Positions 7,856 through 14,188 of a DNA stretch of 19,752 nucleotides are shown here, piece after piece; position 1 is the first letter of the stretch; each line of letters starts with the position of its first letter. The stretch lies in assembly GCF_051961495.1 (NCBI RefSeq), contig NZ_JBQCDF010000139.1, forward strand, positions 1 through 19,752, written 5' to 3'. The DNA is from Cytophaga sp051961495. GTDB taxonomy: Bacteria; Bacteroidota; Bacteroidia; Cytophagales; Cytophagaceae. The position numbers and the translations under genes are program-made. The notes under the pieces were generated by a model. That model saw only the letters and a program-made list of their open reading frames with translations, was not told where the DNA came from and ran no database searches.

Positions 7856-9415
7856 CTATTTGCGCTTCCCTTCTGCCTCCTGCAGCTCCTGAGGAACTAC
7901 CATAATCACTTCCTCACGCTCCATCTTCATGGAACCTAAAGCCCCTCCTTTTAATTTACGCACATATTTTTTCTGTGTGTATGAAACAGGACAAAGGCTA
8001 TCATTTTTTAATGTTGAATAGTACGCGGACAAAGCAGCAGCCTTTTCAATAACCTCCTGTGGAAACGGTTTTCCTGCCTGGTATTTTATTACAACATGCG
8101 AGCCCGGGACATTACGTGCATGGAGCCACAAGTCGTCTTTATGCGCATATTTCAACGTGAGCAATTCGTTGTTTGCAGCATTTCTTCCTACCCAGATTTC
8201 AAAGCCCTTAACAAGGTATCGCTTAAACGGAAAAATTTCTTCAACAGCTTTTTCTTCTTTTTGATATTTTAATTCAAGAACCTGTAATTGTTTGTAATCA
8301 GAAATCGTTTTCAATTGGTCTAAATCTGATTGATACGCACGCATCCTTTCTTTACGTTCTTCAACAATACGTTCAAGTTGCTGGAACTGCTTATGTCTGT
8401 TTTTAGATTTTTTATACAATTGTTCGGCCATTCTTTGAGGCGAAAGCTTTTCTTTTAACTGAACAACAACATTTTTGTTTCTATAAAAATCAAACAACTC
8501 CCGCTCTTTCACTCCTTCTTTCCAGTCATGTAGATTGGCCATAATGATGTCTGCTATTTCGTTCGGAGGAACCAAATCATATAAAAGAAGTAATTGTTCA
8601 CTGGTTTTCTTTATATATTTTTCTGCCGCTTCAATTTTCTTTTGCAGCTGAGACTGGAGCTTTAATTGTCTTTCCCGGAATAAATTATACCGGAAATAAA
8701 ATTGCACAAATGTATTCAGCGCATCGTACAGATCAAATGAAGAATAGATCGTGTATTCAGTTTTCCATAAACAAAAGGTTACTTGCTGATCTTTGAGCTG
8801 AATAAAATATTCTTCATCGGTAGCAAATCTATTGTACAAGCCCTGCATCTTTGCAGCCAAAGCACTGCCCGATAGTCCCTCTACCCGCTCCTTTAAAAAT
8901 AACTGTGCCTCTACCGGAAGATACATAGGCTTCAGCATTTCCTGAAACGTTTGTTCTGCATTGAATTGAATATTCTTATCAAGAAGCGATAAAGAAAACT
9001 CCCAGTCCCGGGCGTGATTTTTCTTAACAATTTCTGAAACACCTTTATCAGATAACAACAAAACGTTTGACCGGTTTGCATACATTTTGAAAAGTATACA
9101 GGATCCATCCGACAATTCAATTACAATACTCCTGTCATTCATTCCTGCATATACCGAATGTACCGTCAATCCATATACATCTGTAAAATACGGATGTACA
9201 TTTTGTTTAGGTTTAGAAATCTGTTGAGGCGCAAATACACATTGAAAAGTATCTTTCAAAAAAACTTTTATATAGAAGGGTGTATAATCTGCTTTCTGAA
9301 AAACAAGACAAAGCTCATCTGCCTGCGGTGAAAAGGCTTCTGTAAAAACAGCCTGATGCAAATCTTTTTGAAATTGCTCAGCAAGCGACCGGAGGATAAA
9401 AAAACTGCTTTGCAC
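7856..9415 (-). CDS. rqcH: NFACT-family ribosome quality control protein RqcH
   Basis: This 519-residue protein (GTG start) binds 50S subunits carrying stalled peptidyl-tRNA and, in studied bacteria, recruits tRNA-Ala to add C-terminal alanine tails. The NFACT-N domain covers about 1-240 and holds the Asp94-Arg95 pair (GMNDRSIVIEL) known to matter for tRNA recruitment. Residues 245-390 form the long helical coiled coils. NFACT-R follows, with DLWLHARNVPGSH (428-440) and the C-terminal VSYTQKKYVRK block. I chose GTG at 9415 because the next residues, QSSFFILRSLAEQ, align with the usual family N-terminus (Met followed by a short polar then aromatic stretch). The longer ATG start at 9457 would lie inside tRNA-Leu. 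The gene starts 16 bases after that tRNA and converges with the second kinase gene. Confidence 0.88.
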   Translation of the reverse strand: MQSSFFILRSLAEQFQKDLHQAVFTEAFSPQADELCLVFQKADYTPFYIKVFLKDTFQCVFAPQQISKPKQNVHPYFTDVYGLTVHSVYAGMNDRSIVIELSDGSCILFKMYANRSNVLLLSDKGVSEIVKKNHARDWEFSLSLLDKNIQFNAEQTFQEMLKPMYLPVEAQLFLKERVEGLSGSALAAKMQGLYNRFATDEEYFIQLKDQQVTFCLWKTEYTIYSSFDLYDALNTFVQFYFRYNLFRERQLKLQSQLQKKIEAAEKYIKKTSEQLLLLYDLVPPNEIADIIMANLHDWKEGVKERELFDFYRNKNVVVQLKEKLSPQRMAEQLYKKSKNRHKQFQQLERIVEERKERMRAYQSDLDQLKTISDYKQLQVLELKYQKEEKAVEEIFPFKRYLVKGFEIWVGRNAANNELLTLKYAHKDDLWLHARNVPGSHVVIKYQAGKPFPQEVIEKAAALSAYYSTLKNDSLCPVSYTQKKYVRKLKGGALGSMKMEREEVIMVVPQELQEAEGKRK

Positions 9416-9430
9416 GGTGTGAAGATATTG

Positions 9431-9514
9431 TGCCCACAGGGAGATTCGAACTCCCATACCACTTAAGGCACCACCCCCTCAAGATGGCGTGTCTACCAAT
9501 TTCACCATGTGGGC
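9431..9514 (-). tRNA. tRNA-Leu (anticodon GAG)
   Basis: On the minus strand the acceptor stem GCCCACA pairs with TGTGGGC, followed by discriminator A. The anticodon stem CCATC/GGTGG closes the loop TTGAGGG with anticodon GAG. A long variable arm of the leucine type is present. The T arm is GGGAG-TTCGAAT-CTCCC. The CCA end is not encoded. It reads CUC/CUU codons. The rqcH gene follows almost immediately. Confidence 0.96.
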
Positions 9515-9527
9515 GATGAATTGACTT

Positions 9528-9535
9528 CAAAGATA
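9528..9535 (-). promoter_or_regulatory. Bacteroidota -7 promoter box for tRNA-Leu
   Basis: The minus strand reads TATCTTTG, a perfect match to TAnnTTTG, placed so that transcription would begin about 7 bases before the mature tRNA 5' end. No TTG is found at the usual upstream spacing. That upstream region lies within the terminator hairpin of the glucanase gene. Confidence 0.55.
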
Positions 9536-9597
9536 TAAAAAATTTATACAGGATGTATGCACGATTTATTTAATTGCAACATCCTGTATAAATTTTT
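9536..9597 (-). terminator. Intrinsic terminator of the GH16 gene, overlapping its last codons
   Basis: Arms at 9538-9556 and 9579-9597 are perfect 19-base inverted repeats (core ATACAGGATGT/ACATCCTGTAT) around a 22-base loop. On the minus strand the downstream arm ends in a run of six T. The upstream arm encodes the last residues of the glucanase, and its stop codon lies in the loop. Confidence 0.75.
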
Positions 9598-10609
9598 CAG
9601 AACCAGGGACTGTTGGCTTATACAAAACTTTTTGTGTTTTAATTTTCCGGATATCCAACCCATCCACGTACAGAATTACATACATCAGATCCATATCCAG
9701 ATAAACATGTTTCACAATACCTTCACTTACTGTAAAGAATTCTGGTTTACAATACATACGATTGACGGGTGCATAAAACTTCACTTTTACTGGAATATAC
9801 ATCTCATATTTCTTAGATGTATTGGCAACACATGTGGCTGATTCAATAAATTGCGTTGGTATGACAACAACCTCTTCATCCACCGGTTTTGTAAGTTTCA
9901 ATTTCAATATGCCCTCCTCAACTACAGCATTATCAGGCGTAAACACACATTCATTGGTATCAAACGTATGTGTAGCTAATTGCCAGCGGCCATAATCGAT
10001 TTTATCAAAGTTATCAGTCCACTTCAATTTAAATGTATCCTGATCTTTCGGATTGGACTGATAAGAATAATATTTTACAAAATCATATTGCGCCTGCAGC
10101 GGAATCTTCGCAGCATCAATCGGGCCGGCCCAGCCGGCCGAACGACTTGGCCATACATTCATCATCAACTTTTGAGGGCGGTTCATTTTGGCAATGTGCG
10201 CACCTGTTTGCCTGTATACTTCTACGCCATCCACCGACCACGCAATGTATGATGGTGTCCATGTAAATGCGTAGTTATGAAAATCCTCGTGCGGATTAAA
10301 TGGTAAGACATATCGCTTTTCAAACATTTGATGATTGCCGGTGATGGCATTGAATTGTACTTCGTTTGAATAACGCCCTAAAACTTCCACGTCAATTTCA
10401 TTCCAGTTAGAAGCAAAATCCGGTTCGTCATAAAACGTAAAAAATGAATAGATCATACCGCTTGCTTCAGAAGGCTTCATACGTGCTTCAAACCTGCCGT
10501 ATTGAAAGGTTTCAATGGTTCGGATCTCAGCACCCAAATAAGGCTTTTCCTGCGCAAACGATGCGTACGAAAGCCAGGTACATATACCAAGTAAAATAAA
10601 TCGCTGCAT
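9566..10609 (-). CDS. Secreted GH16 beta-glucanase (lichenase type), circularly permuted
   Basis: This is a 347-residue enzyme, likely hydrolysing mixed-linkage beta-1,3-1,4-glucan outside the cell or in the periplasm. Residues 1-20 are a signal peptide (MQRFILLGICTWLSYASFAQ). ETFQYGRFEARMKPSEASG (33-51) and WNEIDVEVLG (69-78) carry the GH16 catalytic acids Glu71, Asp73 and Glu75. WTPSYIAWSVDG (117-128) is also typical. The segment FKLKWTDNFDKIDYGRW (193-209), which opens ordinary lichenases, comes after the catalytic half here. This is the order of the naturally permuted Fibrobacter succinogenes enzyme. Residues 240-347 are an extension I do not recognise. The start at 10609 was chosen because it begins the signal peptide; the upstream in-frame start at 10741 lies inside tRNA-Lys. 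It has its own terminator. Confidence 0.9.
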   Translation of the reverse strand: MQRFILLGICTWLSYASFAQEKPYLGAEIRTIETFQYGRFEARMKPSEASGMIYSFFTFYDEPDFASNWNEIDVEVLGRYSNEVQFNAITGNHQMFEKRYVLPFNPHEDFHNYAFTWTPSYIAWSVDGVEVYRQTGAHIAKMNRPQKLMMNVWPSRSAGWAGPIDAAKIPLQAQYDFVKYYSYQSNPKDQDTFKLKWTDNFDKIDYGRWQLATHTFDTNECVFTPDNAVVEEGILKLKLTKPVDEEVVVIPTQFIESATCVANTSKKYEMYIPVKVKFYAPVNRMYCKPEFFTVSEGIVKHVYLDMDLMYVILYVDGLDIRKIKTQKVLYKPTVPGSEKFIQDVAIK

Positions 10610-10655
10610 AGGTCTTAAATGATATAATCTGAAATGTTTAAAGGATAAACAGGCT

Positions 10656-10696
10656 GAAAAAGAAAAAGGTTGCACTCGTTGAAGAATGCAACCTTT
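10656..10696 (-). terminator. Intrinsic terminator downstream of tRNA-Lys
   Basis: A perfect 10-base stem, AAAGGTTGCA (minus strand 10696-10687) with TGCAACCTTT (10674-10665), encloses a 12-base loop. On the minus strand it is followed by a T-rich run (TTCTTTTT). It separates tRNA-Lys from the glucanase gene. Confidence 0.85.
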
Positions 10697-10705
10697 AGAT
10701 TTCTG

Positions 10706-10778
10706 TGATCCCGCTGGGATTCGAACCCAGGACCCTAACATTAAAAGTGTTATGCTCTACCGGCTGAGCTACAGAATC
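10706..10778 (-). tRNA. tRNA-Lys (anticodon UUU)
   Basis: On the minus strand the acceptor arm GATTCTG pairs with CGGGATC, including G-T wobbles, with discriminator A. The D arm contains GTAGCTCAGCCGGTAGAGC. The stem TAACA/TGTTA closes the loop CTTTTAA with anticodon TTT. The T arm is CTGGG-TTCGAAT-CCCAG. The length is 73 and CCA is not encoded. Confidence 0.97.
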
Positions 10779-10816
10779 ATTGTGCTTTTCGGATTATTTT
10801 TCCGTAATTGCGTGTG

Positions 10817-10847
10817 CAAAAGTACGAGAGTTAAATGAAAAAGCCAA
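10817..10847 (-). promoter_or_regulatory. Bacteroidota-type promoter for tRNA-Lys
   Basis: The minus strand carries TACTTTTG (10824-10817), a perfect TAnnTTTG box, with TTG at 10847-10845, a spacer of 20 against the usual 19 or so. Initiation would lie about 30 bases before the tRNA. The upstream element falls inside the first codons of the divergent gene starting at 10835. Confidence 0.5.
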
Positions 10848-11575
10848 GCCAAGCCCATAAAATATTTATATTATCAGCTCTTTTTTTAGGCTTAGTTTTC
10901 AACATACAAGCTAATTCTCTAAAAAACACCAATATAAGTAAAGGCGATTCCCTCTTCGAAAAAAAGGATTATCAGGCTGCTCTTTTATGGTACAAAAAGG
11001 CTTTTGAAGAAAACAACGCTTTTTCCCAGCAGATGCTCTCCCGGATGGCAATGATTGAAGAAGCTGCAGATCATTACGTAATGGCCTTATATTATTTAAA
11101 TACTATGTATTCTTATTATCCGGATAGCCGTGTGATTCAGAAAATGGAAGATCTGGGCAATAAATACCATTTAAGCGGCTATAGCTATACTGATCTGGAG
11201 TACCTGATTTCCATTTATAAAGAATACTACTATTACATCATCTTTTCTTTAAGCGCCCTGGGGATCCCCTTCATCATCTACCTGTTTATCCTGAGGCGTA
11301 ATAAAGTGGGCCTTGGTATTCGTCCGCTTATTTTCTTGTGTATCCTTGGCGGTGTTTTTTATTTGAATAATTATGACATTACTCCTTCCATGGGCATTAT
11401 CAAAAGCGATTGTACGTTGATGGAAGGTCCTTCAGCAGGAGCTACAGCCGTCGAAACCATTGATGCGGGACACCGTGTACGGATCGTTAAAAATGAAGGA
11501 GCCTGGTATGAAATTGTATGGAAGGACAAATATTTATTCGTGCGCGATATCGATCTGTTACCGATCGGCAATTAA
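10835..11575 (+). CDS. Membrane protein with N-terminal TPR-like region and C-terminal SH3-like domain
   Basis: This is a 246-residue protein of unknown precise role. Residues 1-26 look like a signal peptide. Residues 33-105 resemble TPR helices (KGDSLFEKKDYQAALLWYKKAFE). Two hydrophobic segments, about 132-153 and 163-178, flank the positively charged loop RRNKVGLGIR, so both ends should be periplasmic. Residues 187-246 fit a bacterial SH3-type fold (CTLMEGPSAGA, then GAWYEIVW and LFVRDIDLLP). The architecture recalls BatE-type proteins of Bacteroidota aerotolerance clusters, but no other bat genes are nearby, so I do not assign that name. Its last 18 bases overlap the convergent hydrolase gene. 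Confidence 0.75.
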   Translation: MKKPSQAHKIFILSALFLGLVFNIQANSLKNTNISKGDSLFEKKDYQAALLWYKKAFEENNAFSQQMLSRMAMIEEAADHYVMALYYLNTMYSYYPDSRVIQKMEDLGNKYHLSGYSYTDLEYLISIYKEYYYYIIFSLSALGIPFIIYLFILRRNKVGLGIRPLIFLCILGGVFYLNNYDITPSMGIIKSDCTLMEGPSAGATAVETIDAGHRVRIVKNEGAWYEIVWKDKYLFVRDIDLLPIGN

Positions 11576-12382
11576 AAACTGCTTCACTGCCTCCAGCTCA
11601 AGTGCCTGAATCATCTTGGCATGTGCCAATGGCAACTCTATATGCGGCACGTGTAGCCGGTTGCTTATTTTTTTAATCTCAGCCCCTGCAACAAGCTCAT
11701 CCGATTCTCCCGTGACAAATAACAGTGGTATCAACTCTTGTTGTATGATATATTCAAAATCAGGTGAAGCTATTTTCAACTTTCTAAAATAGACCCAGGT
11801 GTTGTAAATCCTTTCCCGTTCACTTTTCAATTGCAGACTTTTCTGAATAAAGCGATAGGTGTAGGCATTGATCATTCCAAACAATTGCAGCAGCTTTCCG
11901 GGCCAGAGTATTAGCGGCGGATGAGTCAACACACATTTAAAAATATACCGGCACAAAACGTTTGACGTGGAAAGCCGGAACCAGAAGTTATTTCCAAAAC
12001 CATCTGGCGCAATTAATACAATGCGTTCAATCTGCTTTTGAAACATTTGCATCACAGAGAAAATAAACCGTGAACCAATGCTGAAGGACAGTAATGAAAA
12101 GCAAGTGATCGAATGTTTTTTAAGAATTTTATCAAACAATCCATTCCATGCTGCAATGGAAATATAATTTTGCTGTTGCTGAATCACTTCGCTCGATCCG
12201 TGAAAAAACAGATCGATAGCAATGACTGTAAAATCAGGTTTAACGGACTCAATGAAGGTTTGAAAAATATCTGCTGATTGTCCGTAACCATGAAACAAAA
12301 ATAAAAATCGCTCTCCCCCACTGTAATATCTGTAGGAAAGCTTAAACTCTTGATCTATAATGTTCTCAGGACTAAATTCCAT
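11558..12382 (-). CDS. Alpha/beta hydrolase fold protein
   Basis: This is a 274-residue, probably cytoplasmic hydrolase; no signal peptide is seen. FLFLFHGYGQS (26-36) is the strand and oxyanion-hole motif. The nucleophile elbow reads SFSIGS with Ser101 as likely nucleophile; the first glycine of the usual GxSxG is Ser99. The acid is likely Asp228 in VTGESDELV, and the base His254 in LAHAKM. The central lid region (130-200) is rich in aromatic residues, which suits a hydrophobic substrate, but the substrate cannot be named. It follows the small secreted protein gene on the same strand after 49 bases and overlaps the TPR/SH3 gene tail to tail by 18 bases. The start codon lies in the loop of a long inverted repeat. 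Confidence 0.82.
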   Translation of the reverse strand: MEFSPENIIDQEFKLSYRYYSGGERFLFLFHGYGQSADIFQTFIESVKPDFTVIAIDLFFHGSSEVIQQQQNYISIAAWNGLFDKILKKHSITCFSLLSFSIGSRFIFSVMQMFQKQIERIVLIAPDGFGNNFWFRLSTSNVLCRYIFKCVLTHPPLILWPGKLLQLFGMINAYTYRFIQKSLQLKSERERIYNTWVYFRKLKIASPDFEYIIQQELIPLLFVTGESDELVAGAEIKKISNRLHVPHIELPLAHAKMIQALELEAVKQFLIADR

Positions 12383-12417
12383 TCAACTAAATTAACGAAA
12401 ATTTAATCCTGAGAACA
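12361..12417 (-). repeat. 18-bp inverted repeat enclosing the hydrolase start codon
   Basis: Arms at 12361-12378 and 12400-12417 (core TGTTCTCAGGA/TCCTGAGAACA) match with a single mismatch, and the mismatched pair can still be G-U in RNA. The 21-base loop contains the ATG of the hydrolase on the minus strand. No T-run follows, so it does not look like a normal terminator. Confidence 0.6.
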
Positions 12418-12431
12418 CATAGTTTATATCA

Positions 12432-12875
12432 TTACTTGGTAGCAGGCTTCAATATATCAATAACGAAGATATCTACCAGCTCATCTTTATCAGAAATGTA
12501 TGTTGGAGAGCAACCGTTTACTACTTTATTTTCCAATGGAATTCTGTAAGCATCGTAATTCTTATTGAGCTTTCTGCCTGTATCTCTCAATGGAACCAAT
12601 TTACCGTCTTCATTTTTTATAAAAACAGGAAGGATAAATTTTCCGGTTTGAGTTCTAACCTGTCCTTCATAGGTTGTACAAACACCATTCAAACGGATTG
12701 TGATAATTGCAGTGTGCAAGCCATCTTTAAGCTCATATACACCTTGTTTTGCAAACATAGCCTTGTATTCATCAAAGCAATTACCCTGAGAGCCTGCTGC
12801 TGCTGTATCCGGCGCTTGCGCATGAACGAAAAGTTGTGCTGCAAAGAATGTAACAGCCATCAAGAAAATCTTCAT
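12432..12875 (-). CDS. Small secreted protein of unknown function
   Basis: I do not recognise this 147-residue protein. Residues 1-20 are a signal peptide (MKIFLMAVTFFAAQLFVHAQ), so it is exported to the periplasm or surface. The mature part contains three cysteines (33, 67, 122), a strand-rich middle (GLHTAIITIRLNGVCTTYEG) and a C-terminal half with charged turns ending in ILKPATK. There is no lipobox and no membrane anchor. It precedes the alpha/beta hydrolase gene by 49 bases on the same strand, so they may share a transcript. The upstream region is divergent to the efflux operon. Confidence 0.75.
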   Translation of the reverse strand: MKIFLMAVTFFAAQLFVHAQAPDTAAAGSQGNCFDEYKAMFAKQGVYELKDGLHTAIITIRLNGVCTTYEGQVRTQTGKFILPVFIKNEDGKLVPLRDTGRKLNKNYDAYRIPLENKVVNGCSPTYISDKDELVDIFVIDILKPATK

Positions 12876-13054
12876 AGTTATTGATTAGGGTTAATAAATT
12901 GTTGTATTATGAAATGCATTTATTATACTTTTTGAGTAACCCGACAAACCGGGGTATGCTTCAAATTGTAATTCAATAAATTTTGTATAAATATACATTT
13001 ATTTACATACATTTGAACATCAAAGTATTATTTAAATTTTAGTTACAATTTTGT
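12876..13054. other. Divergent intergenic region between the secreted protein and the efflux operon
   Basis: This 179-base stretch holds a weak hairpin (CCCG/CGGG, 12942-12955), a direct repeat ATACATTT (12993-13000 and 13007-13014) and a candidate promoter for the efflux operon. No clear promoter for the leftward gene was found; the closest is a TA-N3-TTTG sequence (minus strand 12970-12962) with one base too many. Confidence 0.5.
12983..13015 (+). promoter_or_regulatory. Candidate promoter of the RND efflux operon
   Basis: TACATTTG at 13008-13015 is a perfect TAnnTTTG box, giving a leader of about 35 bases before the ATG at 13055. The nearest upstream TTG (12983-12985) has a spacer of 22, longer than usual. 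The box overlaps the second copy of the ATACATTT direct repeat. Confidence 0.45.
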
Positions 13055-14179
13055 ATGCTTAAAAAACTAATTGTCGCAGCCACCCTCATTGTATTTTTTT
13101 CATGTAAATCTTCTGATAAAGAGGTTGAAAAAAAACCTATTCAGATACAATTTGTTACGCCAACAAAATCCAATCTTCCGGTATTTGATGAATACGTAGG
13201 ACAAACATTCGGTAAATCGGACGTCCAGATCACATCGCGTGTGGAAGGTGTTGTACTTAAAGTTCATTATAAAGAAGGTGATCCGGTACGCAAAGACCAG
13301 CTTCTGTACACCATTGATCCGATCGAATACCAGGCCAAAGTAGACCAGGCCAACGGTGAGCTGGAACGTGCTAAATCCGAACTGGTGAATGCAGAAGAAG
13401 ATCTGAAACGTATCAAACCTCTTGCCGATATAAATGCTGTTTCAAAAAGAGATTTGGACGAAGCTGTAGCAAAAGCAAATGCAGCCCGTGCTAAAGTGAA
13501 AGCACAGGAAGCAGTCAAAGCTGGTCAGCAGATCTCACTAAGCTATTGCAATGTACTTGCTCCGATCTCAGGCGTTATTGGTATTAACAATGCTCTTGAA
13601 GGCGACTATGTTTCTCCTATCGGCGCAAACTCTATTCTGAATACCATTAGTGATGTTTCCATGATTCGTGTACGTTTCTCCATTACAGAAAATGAATATT
13701 TAAAATTTGCCGGACAGAAAGCTGCCACCGGTGAACCGCGAAAATTTAAGCTATCTCTTATATTAAGCAATGGTACTGTATATCCATATTTTGGTACAAT
13801 TAATTTCAAAGACAGAAGAATTGATCCGACAACAGGTAGCATGACCATTGAAGCTTTGTTTGAAAACCCGGATAAGCTTTTGATACCAGGCCAATACGTA
13901 CGTGTTCGTATACAAACAAATGAAATTGAAAATGCGATCACTGTACCGCAGCACGCTGTACGTGAAATCCAGGGCGTTTTCCAGGTATTCATCATTGATG
14001 ATAAAAATAAATTACAGGTTCGCATTGTAAAAACCGGTGAAAAAACAGAAGGCAACTGGGTTATTACCGATGGTCTGAAAGGTACGGAACGTATCGCATT
14101 ACTAGGAAACAATTTCCTTACGATCAATACCGTTGTCGATCCTATTCAAGCTAAAACAGACTCAACAAGCGTAAAATAA
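13055..14179 (+). CDS. RND efflux membrane-fusion protein (periplasmic adaptor lipoprotein)
   Basis: This 374-residue adaptor links an inner-membrane RND pump to the outer-membrane channel. Residues 1-17 are a lipoprotein signal with Cys17 (LIVFFSC). Two lipoyl half-motifs, 57-88 (SRVEGVVLKVHYKEGDPVRK) and 162-190 (YCNVLAPISGVIG), flank a coiled-coil hairpin at 92-158. The beta-barrel and membrane-proximal domains occupy the C-terminal half (LLIPGQYVRVRI, ITVPQHAVRE). It belongs to the AcrA/MexA (HlyD) family. It is the first gene of a three-gene operon, 9 bases before the pump gene. No Shine-Dalgarno sequence is seen, as is normal in this phylum. Confidence 0.95.
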   Translation: MLKKLIVAATLIVFFSCKSSDKEVEKKPIQIQFVTPTKSNLPVFDEYVGQTFGKSDVQITSRVEGVVLKVHYKEGDPVRKDQLLYTIDPIEYQAKVDQANGELERAKSELVNAEEDLKRIKPLADINAVSKRDLDEAVAKANAARAKVKAQEAVKAGQQISLSYCNVLAPISGVIGINNALEGDYVSPIGANSILNTISDVSMIRVRFSITENEYLKFAGQKAATGEPRKFKLSLILSNGTVYPYFGTINFKDRRIDPTTGSMTIEALFENPDKLLIPGQYVRVRIQTNEIENAITVPQHAVREIQGVFQVFIIDDKNKLQVRIVKTGEKTEGNWVITDGLKGTERIALLGNNFLTINTVVDPIQAKTDSTSVK

Positions 14180-14188
14180 TTTAGTTGC

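Noticed and set aside
9416..9457. Longer rqcH version starting at ATG 9457
   Set aside because: The extra 14 codons run through the 3' part of tRNA-Leu, and the family N-terminus aligns with the GTG at 9415.
10610..10741. Longer glucanase version starting at 10741
   Set aside because: It would begin inside tRNA-Lys and run through its terminator; a clean signal peptide starts at 10609.
12648..12884. Cysteine-rich open frame opposite the small secreted protein
   Set aside because: The minus-strand reading has a proper signal peptide. The plus-strand frame is its mirror and lacks any known pattern.
13606..14127. Antisense open frame of 173 codons in the membrane-fusion protein gene
   Set aside because: It lies wholly opposite a clear adaptor gene and has no recognisable domain or start context.
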